A DNA stretch of 64,000 nucleotides from Erpobdella octoculata (lineage: Eukaryota; Annelida; Clitellata; Hirudinida; Erpobdellidae): NCBI GenBank assembly GCA_963978895.1, contig OZ022240.1, forward strand, positions 12,427,307 to 12,491,306, read 5' to 3'. Under the pieces are notes generated by a model. It saw only the letters and a list, made by a program, of their open reading frames with translations, was not told the origin of the DNA and did not search any database. Numbering within the stretch: position 1 is the first letter of the stretch; each line of letters opens with the position of its first letter. The position numbers were made by a program, and so were the translations under genes. Below, piece after piece: positions 1 to 16,530 of the stretch.

Positions 1-445
1 CAAACCTGTTTGTGACGGGTTTGACATGGTGAAGTTGGACTCGGTTATTTGTTGCCCACATTGTACGTAATGATTAGCAAACTAGACTCATTGCTCCAGC
101 CCGATAACAATAATGCTGCTCAATGTGCGCAAACCCTTTGATGTTGATAATGATGATAATAAAAATAAGTCAGTTTATTAACTCTGAAGTGAACAAAAAT
201 GTGTGTATTATTGAATGCAACGAAATCAGTAATACTGTTGACATCATATAAAAATCGTATGAAATCATGTTAGTTGTTAGTGCTACTTTATAACTTTTTA
301 CAAGTCCTCAGCAGAGTAGCGGTAACGATAGCGGTAGCGACGCTATTTATAGATTTTAGTAGCGGTAGCGGTAGCGCGCTACTAATAAGACTGGTAGCGG
401 GAGCGAAGAGGGGCGCTACTTTAAAAAAGTAGCGTTAACAGCCCA
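1..445 (+). mobile_element. hAT-like non-autonomous element, right-hand part
   Basis: From about 120 onward the order of sequence matches the right half of the complete element at 56,124-57,280. Shared parts are a GATGTTGATAATGATGAT stretch, the phrase AAGTCAGTTTATTAACTCTG, and dense GTAGCG repeats at 310-440. It ends in TTAACAGCCCAGG, a decayed form of the TTAACAACCCTG terminal repeat of that copy. The left part lies outside the window. No coding capacity is seen. Confidence 0.65.
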
Positions 446-611
446 GGTACAAAGTGCACTGCCATCCGTTCGAAATCAAATATGATAAAATAAAACATAA
501 AGACATAAATAACACAATAATGAAACTAACTAAATAAATAAATTTGTTAAAAATTAACCCACAATTTACATCTCATATAAAACGTTTAAAAAAAATTAAA
601 AATTAAATTAC

Positions 612-1038
612 CCACATTGCTTAGAGTGTTATCAACCAATTTTTCTATTACTTCTTTTTTAACTATCACTCCAGTTTTAAAAGAAGAGTCGTTTGGCGAA
701 ATGCTTGAATCATGACTGTTGACAGAATGTGGCACCATAGCACTTCCAATGGTCGTCATTGATGTTACAGAAGACTGTTGTCTTTGAACACTTTGATCAG
801 AAGAAATTATTATGTTTTCGGAATTGCATGCGGTCGATTCTAAATGCCTATTGTTTTCAACGCCATCAGATTTAGAAGATGTCAAATGTGCGAATCTCAT
901 TGTGATGTCATCATTGCCTAATCGCGTAGTCGCTGAAGAAGTGTTGATAAACTTTTGTTGCTGTTGCATTTGTTGATGAAGTTGTAGCTGCATTTGGGCT
1001 GCTTTAAGTTGTTCTTGGCGAATGGCAAGTTGCAACAT
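612..1038 (-). CDS. host gene exon 4 (Gln-rich, then Ser/Asn-rich)
   Basis: Open for about 142 codons on the minus strand. The acceptor is ATTCAG before ATGTTGCAACTTGCC. The first 30 residues are a Gln/Leu/Met-rich helix ([18 protein letters not shown] is typical), continuing the helix that ends exon 3. The rest is rich in Ser, Thr and Asn, with a VKKE stretch near the end that fits a sumoylation consensus. A donor GTAATT at 606-611 would end the exon after ...LSNVG. If that donor is not used, the frame stays open only ten more residues to a stop at 586, through A/T-rich non-coding-looking sequence. The acceptor side abuts a (TA)n tract. Confidence 0.6.
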
Positions 1039-1109
1039 CTGAATGTTTCGGAAGGTGTATAAGATCAACATACATAATTTTCTACATCTGTATGATTATA
1101 TACGTAAAT

Positions 1110-1424
<315 letters not shown>

Positions 1425-2768
1425 GAGTTTTCGGGTTAGGGTTTGTAAAACTCATGTTTTCGGGTTCGGGTTTGTAGTTTTCCAAAAACCGGGTTCGGGT
1501 TCGGGTACTGGCTTATAATTTAAAATTCCTGGATTGATTTTAAATTTACCTAGTGTATATACATATACAAACTAGAGCGATCAATTCATCCATTGGACAT
1601 TACACGTATTGAATAAACTCTAACAAGTTAATTTTTTAGCTTTCCAAATAATGTGATTTTTTGGCCGAAGAAGGCTTAATTATTTTAGTTCGTTCGCGGC
1701 TCGGTCCGGCCAGATAATCAGGCGGATTAGTGGTCTAGCTTACACACTCACCAATAAAATGACCTATTTGTGTTATTTGTTACGCAAAGGTGACAATACA
1801 AAACTTGTATGGCTTGCGATTAGTATAATACGTTACCTCTTAAATTATTATGATTCATTAATTTTTTCGCGGCTCGGTCCGGTTGGGTAATCAGGCGGAT
1901 TAGTGTTCCAGCTAAGGATGTTTTGATATAACAAGATATCCTTGTTCTAGCTTACACATTTGCCAATAAAATGACTGTGACGCATAGATCATTTATAGAC
2001 TTTGCCAGTTAAAGTTTAGGATTATGCAAGATTATCTTTATAACAAAGGGTCTTTGTTATATCAGAAAAACTTTGAGTATATGAATGAATAAATATAAGG
2101 TTATATAACTGAAGTAAAAAGTTTAGAGTCATGGCTATCCGCGATTTCTTCGACCGAAGGAGGCTTAATTATTTTAGTTCGTTCGCGGCTTGAAGAAAAA
2201 AAGGGTCACTTTAGACGAAGACCCTCTTTTGTGGCGGAAAGATATCAGAACAAACTTTCCAAATTTAGCGGTGATCGCTAAACGCTACTTGGCGGCCCCA
2301 GCTACCAGCGTTCCATCGGAACAGTTGTTTAGTGGTGCTGCAATTATTTATGAGCCGCTAAGGAACCGATTATCAGGCAGGACAGCAGAAAAACTGTTGT
2401 TTATGAAGTAAAACTTGCCTGAAATCGGTTCCTAATACTATTTCATTTTTAATAAACTAGAAAAGTTATGAAAACTCTGTTTGTGTTGCAATTTTTAAAC
2501 TGGAATAAATATTTATTTACTAAAAAAATTATTTGTTCACAACTCCGAGTTCGGGTATTAGGCTTATAAATTTTCGGGTTCGGGTATCAAGTTTTCAAAT
2601 TTTCGGGTTCGAGTTCGGGTAACAAGTTTTCTCATTTTCGGGTTCGGGTATCAAGTTTTCACATTTTCGGGTTCGGGTATCAAATTTTCACACTTTCGGG
2701 TTCGAGTTCGGGTATCAGAAAAAGTCCGGGTAGTACCGAACTCGGGTTCGGGTACCCGTGACATCCCT
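1425..2768 (+). mobile_element. hAT element, degenerate, with CGGGTTCGGGTA subterminal repeats
   Basis: Both flanks carry many copies of TTCGGGTTCGGGTA-like repeats (1,430-1,510 and 2,545-2,755). The right end reads GGGTACCCGTGACATCCCTA, the inverse of a CAGGGATG-type hAT terminus. A transposase dimerisation remnant lies inside at 2,190-2,411. The left terminus is lost against the (TA)n tract, so no target duplication can be scored. Confidence 0.7.
2190..2411 (+). pseudogene. hAT transposase C-terminal dimerisation domain remnant
   Basis: The 73-codon frame has the hAT C-terminal signature in order: a Trp followed by FPNLAVIAKRYL, then APATSVPSEQLFS, then a region ending in RNRLSGRTAEKLLFMK. 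This segment mediates transposase dimerisation in active hAT elements. The RNase-H-like catalytic core upstream is absent or unrecognisable in 1,425-2,190, so the copy cannot mobilise itself. The frame has no convincing start codon and is a fragment of a longer ORF. Confidence 0.85.
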
Positions 2769-2791
2769 AATATATATAAAGTTCTACAAAG

Positions 2792-5640
<2,849 letters not shown>

Positions 5641-5649
5641 CTTGAATTT

Positions 5650-7104
5650 AATTCCAAATGTTAAACAAAAATGTTTTTCAAATTTTTGAAAATTTTGTTT
5701 CCGGGACCTCTAATGTGAGGTTGTAAATAAAACTATTTGGTTTTTTTAAATTAACTGCTACTTAAAAACTGTAAAAATTAGTATTTAGTATTTACTCGAA
5801 AAATAAAGATATACGTGTTTTACCACTTTTTGATATTTGGTTTCCAGGACCTCAAATGTGGGGTAAAAAAAATAAAAATTTTTAAAGTTTTAAAACAACT
5901 TTTTTCTAAAACAAGGCATATCTCAAAAACCAAAAATAAAAAAGTTTTGAAATTTGGTATCTAGATTTTTTTTAAATAAAAAAACACGTGTTTCACCATT
6001 TTTAAAAATTTGGTTTTCAGGACCTCAAATGTGAGGTAGAAAATAGGTTTTTTGTTTTATTAGAATAACTGCTACTAAAAAACTCTGAGCGCTACAGATG
6101 TAAAAATTAGTATTTAGTATCTACTCAAAAAATTAAGATATACGTATTTTATCAATTTTTGATAATTTGGTTTCCAAGACCTCAAATGTGTGGTGGAAAT
6201 AAGAATTTGAATAAAAAACTCCAAAAACTAAAAATGTTGAAGTTTTGCAATTTGGTACCGAGATTATTTTTACAGATAATAAATTACTTGTTTTATTAAT
6301 TTTTGAAAATTTGGTTTCCAGGACTTCAAATGTGGAGGGGAAATAGGGTTATATTTTTTGTAAAATAATTGCTACTCTGAAACTAAAAATACTATAGATA
6401 TACAAATTAATAACTAGATACTACTTAGAAGATAAAGTTACAAATTTTATACCAATTTGTTTTGTTCTGGCTTCCAGGGCTACAAATGTAAAGCGGAGAA
6501 AAAGATTGTATTTACTTGAAAACTCAATAACTGAAAAGGTAAAAACATTAAAATTCAGTATTAAGGTTTTTTTTAAAAAGTTATAAGATACGTGTTTCAT
6601 TATTTTTTAGAAAAATTAGTTTCCATGTAGCGATTTTGTGCCCATTAAAACTGGTTGAGTGCAGGCCTTGACTTTTGTGCTTATGCAATGGGGCAGTTCG
6701 GGCCTAAATAACAAGCCAGGCCTGAAGTTTTCTGTCTATGAAATAAGCCGGACCGGGTCTAAAAATTTCGTGTAGAGCACTGTGGATTAGAGTGCTGCAC
6801 GGACCGGGCCAGGCCGTGATTTCAGGGTTTTCAGACCGGATGGGACAAACCTGAAGTCAAAGTGGGACGGGCCGAGATTTTTCGCCAAGTATATAGAAAT
6901 TTTAGGCCTGTAAAAACGGGTCAGACCCTAATTAGACTGGCCGTGCAGGGCTTGAAATTTTGAAATTTTGGCTTATAAAGCGGTTCGGGCCAAGTTGTCG
7001 ACGGACCGGACCGAGTCGGGCCGTAAAATATCGCCCCGTGCAGTACGCTACTGTGGATGCGTATTCTCCTTTTCAAGCGAGCGAAGCCGCGACGGAAATG
7101 CTAG
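5650..7104 (+). mobile_element. Helitron-like (HINE-type) element with internal tandem repeats, plus orientation
   Basis: It contains repeated units of roughly 150 bp built on TTTGGTTTCCAGGACCTCAA and GATATACGTGTTTCACCA, followed by a GGCCCGGCC-rich block (6,640-7,060). The 3' end has the short hairpin GCGAGCGAAGCCGCG about ten bases before CTAG (7,101-7,104), followed by T. A hairpin near the 3' end and a CTAG terminus are Helitron hallmarks; central tandem repeats are known in Helentron-associated elements. No Rep or helicase coding is seen, so it is non-autonomous. The 5' end is not preserved. Confidence 0.65.
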
Positions 7105-7124
7105 TGTATATATATATATATATA

Positions 7125-8440
7125 CTAGCAGTGCCCGTAGCGGCTTCGCTCGCATGAAATTAGAGAATTTGAACCGTGCATCCATAGGTATCGGCTCGGC
7201 CCGTCGACAACTTGGCCCAGCCCGTTTCAAAACCAAAATTCCTGGCCCGGCACGGCCCGTCTAATTTGGGCCCGGCCCGTTTTTACAGGCCTAGAAATTC
7301 TATACACTTGATGAAAAACTTTCGCCCGTCCCACCTTGACTTCAGGTTTAGCCCGGCCCGTCTGAAGACCCAAAAATCACTAAAATGTCTAAATGCTTAG
7401 TGAAAAACCTCGGCACGTACCACCTTGATTTTAGGTTTAGCCTGGCCCGTAAAAATACCCTAAAATAACGGCTTGGCCCGACAGGTGATAAACTGGACTC
7501 AGCTACTTTTAACCGGCACAAAACCTCAAAATACTAAGTTCTACATCTGTAATGCTTGCAGTTGTTGAGAAGCAGTTATTTTAGAATCAAATAAATCTTA
7601 TTTTTACCCCACATTTGAAGTCATGGAAACCAAAGTTTTAAAAAATGGTGAAACACGTATATCTTTTTTTTTTGAGTAGATACTAAGTATTAATTTTTAC
7701 AACTGTAGCAATTACAGTTGTTGAGTAGCAGTTACTTTAAAAACCAAATAACCCTATTTTCCACCCCACATTTGAAGTCCTGGAAACCAAATTTTCAAAA
7801 ATTGGTTAAACACGTATATCATTATTTTTAGAGTAGAAACTAAATACTAATTTTTACTTTTGTAGCATTCACAGTTTTTAAGTAGCAGCTACTTTAAAAA
7901 CCAAGTAATCCTATTGTCCATCCCACATTTAAGGTCCTGGAAACCAAATTTGTAAAAAATGGTGAAACACGTATATCTTTATTTTTAAAATAGAAACTAA
8001 ATACTAATTTTTACATCTGTGGTATTTACAGTTTTTGAGTAGCAGTTATTTTAATAAACAAATAACCCTATTTTCCACCCCATATTTGAAGTCCTGGAAA
8101 CCAAATTTATAAAAAATGCTAAAACACGTATTTAATTATTTTTGGAGTAGTTGGAGTAAATACTAATTTTTACTCCTGTAGCATTCACAGTTTTTGAGTA
8201 GCAGCTACTTTAAAAACCAAATAACCCAATTTTCCAACCCGAATTTTCAAAAAACGGTGAAACACGTATCTTTATTTTCAAGAAGAATCCATATACCAAA
8301 TTTCAAAATCTCCTCATTTTTGGTTTTCGAGATATACATTGTTCTAGAAAAAAGTTTGTTTTCCAGTTTCTTCCCCTCAGGAGCAAAATTTTCAAAAATC
8401 CTTTCTTAGTGGATTCTTACGCAATAAAAGTAACATAAGT
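7125..8440 (-). mobile_element. Helitron-like (HINE-type) element, minus orientation, 5' truncated
   Basis: This is the mirror of the preceding copy. CTAG at 7,125-7,128 begins the reverse-complemented 3' terminus, then come the GGCCCGGCCC-rich block and about five 150-bp units. It stops within the AAATCCTTTCTTAGTGG segment before the CAGT-repeat 5' end that complete copies have. The two elements meet tail to tail across about 20 bp of TA. Confidence 0.65.
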
Positions 8441-8462
8441 TCCAAATTTAACAGAGCATGTT

Positions 8463-8541
8463 TGACAGAAAATCTAGTGCCGAAATATTAATATAAATAA
8501 ATATATAAATAACAATATTTCGGCACTAGATTTTCTGCCTT
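8463..8541. repeat. short fold-back inverted repeat
   Basis: Arms of about 26 bases, GACAGAAAATCTAGTGCCGA... and its complement ...TCGGCACTAGATTTTCTG, around a short A/T loop. TTTCGGCACTAAAT recurs near 17,600. It could be a minimal MITE. Confidence 0.5.
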
Positions 8542-8703
8542 TTTAGAAACAAGTTTCAAGAAATGCGCTAAAAATAAAAGTTTTTTAATGAAGGACGGGT
8601 ATATTATCCCAGACTATCTCTTTGTATTTTACTAACAGGACCGGCTTAATGACTATATCAGCGTGTATCGCTCAAACAACTGTTCTCCGACTATATCGTG
8701 AAA

Positions 8704-9265
<562 letters not shown>

Positions 9266-9543
9266 GCCAGGAACGTCCTTCTTTCTTTCCGTAATTTTTT
9301 TTTAGTTAAGACAAGTAATTAACGAAAACTAAGTTTTTATAAAATAAACTAATGGTTAATGTATTTTATGTTATTCGATAGATGGATTTTTAAATATATT
9401 AAGTTATTTTTTATACTATGGGTCAAATACCTTAGATAAAACAGTGTGAAATACAATTTCAAATGTTTTCAAAATAATCTTTAACTTACAGCCTAGAATC
9501 AAAACCTACATAATTGCACAAATATTTTGAAAAAAGACTTAAC

Positions 9544-9648
9544 CTGAAGTTGTGTTTGTTGAATCTGAAGCCTTATCTGCTCAGAGAGGAGATGGATGTC
9601 GTTCTCAGACAAACCTTGAAGTCCCAAGTTGGACAAGTCGACAGGGAC
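9544..9648 (-). CDS. host gene exon 3 (35 codons)
   Basis: Borders are CTTCGAG before GTCCCTGTCGAC and CTTCAG before GTTAAGTC. The exon is exactly 105 bases and keeps the frame of exons 2 and 4. It encodes VPVDLSNLGLQGLSENDIHL followed by LSEQIRLQIQQTQLQ, a predicted amphipathic helix running into the Gln-rich start of exon 4. No known domain is recognised. A longer ORF in the same frame extends both ways into A/T-rich sequence that I read as intron. Confidence 0.6.
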
Positions 9649-10120
9649 CTCGAAGTGAAAATTAACTAAAACTACAACACCGACATTCATAATTTTAAAA
9701 CAAATAAATGCTAACGTAAATACGAAAAGACTTAAAACATCTTCATAAATTGTAATTTTTCAGGAGAAAGAAATAGTTATGAAAAATATAAAGTTAGGAA
9801 TAATTCAATTAATTAGGCATATCCAATACCCGGGTGACACGCCAATTTTTTTTTACGTCTGCCGGCGGCTGACAAATTTTTGTTACGGCTGATTATAAGA
9901 TAAAATATAATAAAATCTTTGAGCCAGCCGAAATTATTTTAGGCACGGTTAACATTTTGGGGAAAAGTGCTTTTTTTAACGGACACCACACCCGATCATC
10001 AGTTGTTTTAGGAGGAAAGTGTGAATTTGTGAGCCGTAATTGAACTATAAGAAATTCGGCCAACCGAAATTTGAGCTGTACATTTGCTCCAGCTAGCCGA
10101 CATCTCAAAAATATAATATA
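9649..10120. other. intron sequence, no gene recognised
   Basis: Part of host intron 2. AT-rich, with scattered CCGGCGGCTG and GCCAGCCGAAATT patches. No ORF of interest and no repeat family that I recognise. Confidence 0.5.
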
Positions 10121-10500
10121 CTAGCGGAGATACCCGGCGTTGCCCGGGTTTTTTAGAGGTTTTTCTAATGTTTGTCTCTTTCTCTCCCGTTTCCTTTCCC
10201 ACCTGCTTTCCCACTCCTGTTCGCTTTCCCGTTTTCGGTCGTTTTCCCGCTCCCGGTCGCTTTCCCGCTCCCGGTCGCTTTCCCGCTCCCGGTCGCTTTC
10301 CCGCTCCCGGTCGCTTTCCAGCTCCCGGTCACTTTCCCGCTCCCGGTCACTTTCCCGCTCTCGGTCGCTTTCCCGCTCCCGGTCGTTTTCCCGTTCCCGG
10401 TCGTTTTCCCGTTCCCGTTCGCTGTCCCGTTCCCGCTCACGCTTGCTTTTCCGTTCCCGCTCGCTGTCCGTTCCGGGTCGCTTTCCCGTTTCTATAATAG
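10121..10500 (-). mobile_element. Helitron-like 3' end with 18-bp minisatellite
   Basis: On the minus strand it ends in the hairpin CCCGGGCAACGCCGGG, about nine bases, then CTAG (10,121-10,124) followed by T. Inside is a run of about 14 units of TCGCTTTCCCGCTCCCGG (10,198-10,450). The same hairpin, spacing and GGGAGCGGGAGC-rich flank recur at 18,000-18,154. The other end is lost near the next (TA)n tract. Confidence 0.65.
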
Positions 10501-10519
10501 ACAAACTAACCCACAAACA

Positions 10520-10521
<2 letters not shown>

Positions 10522-10560
<39 letters not shown>
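10522..10560. repeat. (TA)n tract bordering the Penelope palindrome
   Basis: Pure TA joined to the reverse-complemented Penelope head. Confidence 0.95.
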
Positions 10561-10564
<4 letters not shown>

Positions 10565-10701
10565 TTGAGACACGCTCTAAGAAACACAACTCGCCATTTG
10601 GCAGAAACAACTTTTCGAGCCAAATTCTCGACCTTTCGGCACAAAACTCTCTGTTCGAGACTACAATTAGCCAAAAACTTTTCCATTAAACTTTTATTGT
10701 C

Positions 10702-10745
10702 AGACCGACGGACCGTTTCAGCTATGTCAGCCATCCTCAGGGTCA
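10702..10745 (-). ncRNA. hammerhead ribozyme, Penelope type (left palindrome arm)
   Basis: Core CTGAGGA, extra T, stem II GGCT/AGCT closed by a G-T pair, GAAA, helix III CGGTCCG, cleavage triplet GTC, helix I GACC/GGTC. All core residues are intact. Confidence 0.85.
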
Positions 10746-11084
10746 AAAGTAAAACGAGAAAAGTAAACAAACAGAAAGAACCGAAATTGTCAAAGAATTA
10801 GCACACTAACAAAAGAAAAAACGAAAAAACACTCTACCTATCAAATCAAAAGAATATAAAATTTATACTATTGGAAATCAATTTTTGCGTTTTCGCTGTG
10901 TTATATTAGAAGAGTCTCTTCTAATATAACACAGCGAAAACGCAAAAATTGATTTCCAATAGTATAAATTTTATATTCTTTTGATTTGATAGGTAGAGTG
11001 TTTTTTCGTTTTTTCTTTTGTTAGTGTGCTAATTCTTTGACAATTTCGGTTCTTTCTGTTTGTTTACTTTTCTCGTTTTACTTT

Positions 11085-11128
11085 TGACCCTGAGGATGGC
11101 TGACATAGCTGAAACGGTCCGTCGGTCT
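11085..11128 (+). ncRNA. hammerhead ribozyme, Penelope type (right palindrome arm)
   Basis: Exact inverse copy of the ribozyme at 10,702-10,745. The ATG at 11,096-11,098 overlaps the last core base and opens the head frame MADIAETVRRSDNK. Confidence 0.88.
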
Positions 11129-11311
11129 GACAATAAAAGTTTAATGGAAAAGTTTTTGGCTAATTGTAGTCTCGAACAGAGAGTTTTGTGCCGAAAGGTC
11201 GAGAATTTGGCTCGAAAAGTTGTTTCTGCCAAATGGCGAGTTGTGTTTCTTAGAGCGTGTCTCAAAGATAAATTGATTCCACAGTTTATTCGCAATATAT
11301 ATATATATATA
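11096..11311 (+). pseudogene. Penelope ORF N-terminal head (MADIAET family)
   Basis: About 65 codons from the ribozyme-embedded ATG. The conserved part is [20 protein letters not shown] followed by [12 protein letters not shown]; the same block in other families reads KK.xNAKWxxxFNxxCLxExLxPxY. This matches the N-terminal region found upstream of RT in Penelope-like proteins. The RT itself is gone: TA repeats and then a Helitron-like element follow at once. Confidence 0.75.
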
Positions 11312-13087
<1,776 letters not shown>

Positions 13088-13224
13088 CGAATAAACTGTG
13101 GAATCAATAGCTTTTCGTTTAGGTGGCATAATTAATTCGATAGAAAGATTTGAAATTTGAAATTATATTTTTTCAGCCAATTTTCAATATATGACGATGT
13201 TTTAAAGGAAATAGTTTTGTACTT

Positions 13225-13263
<39 letters not shown>

Positions 13264-13429
13264 GTAGTTCCCGCTCGCTCACCCGCTCCGCTCCGCTCAT
13301 TTTGTGACGGATTTCAAATTTTTTTTTATATTTGATTCCCCTTGACTCTCAAGGTTGTGTGAAAATTTCATTACGATCGGATGAATGGTGTAGCAATGCA
13401 TAAATAACATCATAAGCAACTATATATAT

Positions 13430-13430
<1 letters not shown>
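13264..13430 (-). mobile_element. Helitron-like 5'-region fragment
   Basis: The segment with CGGATTTCAAATTTTT, ATTACGATCGGATGAATGG and GCAATGCATAAATAACAT recurs in the opposite direction at 16,356-16,530 and more loosely at 16,857-17,030. It is flanked by TA tracts (13,229-13,263 and 13,427-13,559) and lacks a 3' end. Confidence 0.5.
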
Positions 13431-13460
<30 letters not shown>

Positions 13461-13465
13461 TTAGT

Positions 13466-13502
<37 letters not shown>

Positions 13503-13507
13503 TTAGT

Positions 13508-13540
<33 letters not shown>

Positions 13541-13559
13541 GAATATATATATATATATA

Positions 13560-15128
13560 GTGATTAGTTTTAGTTTTTCCTATGAAGTAAGTTTAGATTT
13601 GAATAATTGAAAAATAAAAGAAGGATTGTTGACAAAAGTAATTTTAATTATCAAAAGATTTGATAAAACTGTGTTAACTATACAAAGTGAGATTTTAAGA
13701 TTTGAGTCAAGGAAGATTAATATTCAAAAGAAATATAAAAGCCAAAGATAATTCGTTAAAATAATTGTCCTTTAAATAACTTCAAAACAAGCGTTACGAA
13801 AAAGCTAGAGAGCATAATTTCGTCTACGTTTACTCATACATACATACATACATACATACATACGCCCATACATACATAAATACATACAGACATAGGAAAT
13901 TATGTATGATTGTAATTATGACGATTAACAATTTAAGTTAAAAAAACTCAAATATGTCTTGACGGAGTATGTACCAGATGGTGAGACTCTCATTACAAGA
14001 CTTTACCAAAAAATATTTGACTGGCTTAAAAATTACGAGAAAAGCGGTATCATTTACATATCCTCTTTTTTGTGATACACATGCTAATAAATAACTGATT
14101 TTTGAAGCTGCAGCAAGTCTTATTAGGAAAGATATTAGATCTTCTGTAGTTGATAAAAATCCTTGTTCTAAAAAAACAAATTTTATTTTTGCATACATTT
14201 AGTGTCTGTTGCGTGGCTTCTGCGCTGTTAATTTTTCTGAAGCAAAAAACAAAGTTTTTAAAAACACCATTTTATATAATCGATTGTGTAGGCCACATTC
14301 TGTTACATAAACAATGAGCATATTAGTATAGACAATTATTAGTTTGACAAAAATATCACAAATAATTATTTAATTAAATTTTGTCCAATTGATCCGAAAA
14401 TTTGATAGAATTCATTGTTAATCAGTTCGGAGGTATGTTTAAACTTTTAAGTCTCTAGCTCAACAGGAAATTAGTTTAAAATTGATTGCAAAATTTTTCG
14501 ACAGAGAAAAACAGACAAAGAAGTCAAGTTAAGTAAAACTGTGTAAAAAGAAAAAAACTTTCATTAAAGTATTAAAGAAACTTCCCAATTTTGATTAACT
14601 GGCTCAAAAAGAAAATTGCTTTGTAGAAACATATGAAAATGAAGTACGCATATTGCTCAAAAATCTGAGGACAATATCGATAATCTTCGCTACATATAAT
14701 TTGATAAGTCAACAGAGCATAATAAACTTAAGCAGTTTATCCAACCTCCATCAACAAGTTTAGCGGTTAATAAGCATATCAGCCGTGTATAATATCAAAT
14801 TCAAACTTAATAATTACTTTTTATGAGATCATCGAAAAGATTAAATACTTAATGTTCAACTTGTAACTTACGCAGCACTAGTTTATATATGGTCCGGCAA
14901 AGGTTTTCTTATGCATAACATGGTGTTCTTTAAAGTGTATGGAATATAGGAATTAAATAACTGCAATGCACGCGCTAATTAGCATATACAATCATAGAAT
15001 GGAACTTTTTATAGGCAGTTTAGCAAATCTGCTAAAATTCAGTCTGATTTATTTAACGGGAAAATACACGCGACTGACTTAAATTCTTGGCTTGCGGAGT
15101 CGCAGAGCAGTATGAACAGAATCCGACA
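13560..15128. other. host intron sequence, no gene recognised
   Basis: AT-rich with a short (CATA)n stretch at 13,838-13,864. A 125-bp segment at 14,080-14,205 (TTTGAAGCTGCAGCAAG...) is repeated directly at 16,535-16,660. The ORFs present are short and unrelated to known families. Confidence 0.5.
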
Positions 15129-16045
15129 GTACCGGAAGCGTATTTACAATCCCTGTATGAGCACAGGACGGACCCGATAATGATTCATGTTTACGCTTTT
15201 TCTTGCGCTGTGATTGGCTGAAAACATTGGCGCGAATGTGCCACATGCTAGATCGCACAGCAGTGGACATTAAATAATTAAAATTGTGTTACTTGTAACA
15301 TAACATTTGGTTTTTAAAAACTTTACTTGTAAAATAACAATTTTGCATTTTTTTGCTTTTACTTGTAGCAATGTTTTTTTCTGGATAACTTTCATGAAAT
15401 AAAATTACATACTCTAACTTTGAAACCAATTTAATTAAAAAAAAAGTCAATAATGAATTTGCATCAACAACGTGATAATAGTGTATTGTTATATCTTAAC
15501 TTTGGTTGTTCTTGGCCAAAGCATAAAATTGTTTTCCTGTTAATTTTGGTGGGGTTTAACAGTTAATACTTCACGAGTTGCAGGAAAAATTCTGTTGAAT
15601 GACTCGTGTATGAATTGAATAAAAAAGAGTTGATACATATTTAGATTTCAACAGGCTCCATCAAGATCTAACAAAATGTTTTTCTAAGCAATTGTAAGGC
15701 AGTGAGTAGGAATCGAACCGTGAAGATCTCACATTCAAGGCTAACACTCAACCAACTCCACTAACCTAGCTACTGGATATATTTAGCAATTGGATGTAGT
15801 TATGATTGTATGTACTGACAAATTTTAAGATAAAAATTTATTTTAGAATATTTTTAAAATATTTTTTTCTAACTTTTTTGTTATAAAATTATATTTTTAA
15901 TTGAACAACATTGAAAGTGAATGTCTAATAAATATAAAAAATTCCGTCAATGTTTTCAGCCAATCACAGCGCAATAAAGAGCGTAAACATGAATAATTAT
16001 AGGGTCCGTCCTGTGCTCATACAGGGTTTGTAAATACGCGTACCG
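15129..16045. repeat. inverted-repeat element, about 0.9 kb, with a SINE inside
   Basis: Arms of about 90 bases at 15,129-15,221 and 15,955-16,045 are reverse complements. Both contain CCCTGTATGAGCACAGGACG and the stretch TGTGATTGGCTGAA (in one or the other orientation), with a few indels. A related TACCGAA...GTCGACTTTA segment occurs near 19,090-19,150. It may be a fold-back or MITE-like element. No coding. Confidence 0.5.
15700..15775 (-). mobile_element. tRNA-derived SINE (family 2)
   Basis: On the minus strand an A-box-like TTAGTGGAGTTGG is followed about 35 bases later by the B box GGTTCGATTCC. A forward copy with the same spacing and the shared GTGTTAGCCTTGAAT lies at 37,283-37,360. 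It is not a functional tRNA because the cloverleaf arms do not pair. Confidence 0.6.
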
Positions 16046-16355
16046 GAAATGTAAAATTTGATCGGGACGTGTCGACTAAAATTTGACGATTTGGAGCTGG
16101 CGTACGGGCGGGGACGTAAATTCAGCATTTTCCATGAAGGGCAAAATTTTCCCGCCATTATATAGATTACTGACAGGGTTACCCGGTTTTGCCAAAATTT
16201 TTTGCTTAGTTTTTTTTCTCTTTTAACCAATGAAACATCAAATAAAAAACAGATTTTTTTTTTTAAATTTTTATCAATAAAGTCTACATGCATGCAAAAT
16301 GTTGCTTCTGCGGCTTATGTGATAAGCGAATGCTCTCATATACATATTACCTTTA

Positions 16356-16530
16356 TCTATATAAATAAAAATGAATGTTTGTATATATGTATATATGTAT
16401 GTATGTATATATGTATGTTATTTATGCATTGCTTTACCATTCATCCGATCGTAATGAAATTTTCACACAACATTGAGAATCAAGGGGAATCTAATATAGA
16501 GAAAAAAATTTGAAATCCGTCACAAAATGA
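16356..16530 (+). mobile_element. Helitron-like 5' end fragment
   Basis: It starts TCTATATAAATAAAAATGAA, a Helitron-style 5' end, followed by the ATCCGATCGTAATGAAATTT segment shared with 13,264-13,430. It is truncated after TCACAAAATGA. Confidence 0.5.

Larger units (their letters stand above)
10561..11269. mobile_element. 709-bp perfect palindrome of two Penelope ribozyme-head blocks
   Basis: Two arms of 354 bases are exact reverse complements around a single central base at 10,915. Each arm holds about 170 bp of UTR, a hammerhead, and the head from MADIAETV to ...VVFLRACLKD. There is no ORF body between the arms. On the right the head continues to 11,290 as KLIPQFIRN and meets TA repeats; on the left it breaks into TA after the Lys-Asp codons. 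The identity of the two arms is clear from their identical translations on opposite strands. Confidence 0.9.

Noticed and set aside
6960..7400. Arg/Pro-rich ORFs in the GGCCCGGCCC block
   Set aside because: The block is a GC-rich repeat inside Helitron-like elements and recurs in both orientations; frames are not conserved between copies.
10121..10801. Arg/Ser- and Pro/Phe-rich frames resembling an SR-protein
   Set aside because: All come from an 18-bp GC-rich minisatellite; every frame is low complexity and the right part is the Penelope palindrome.
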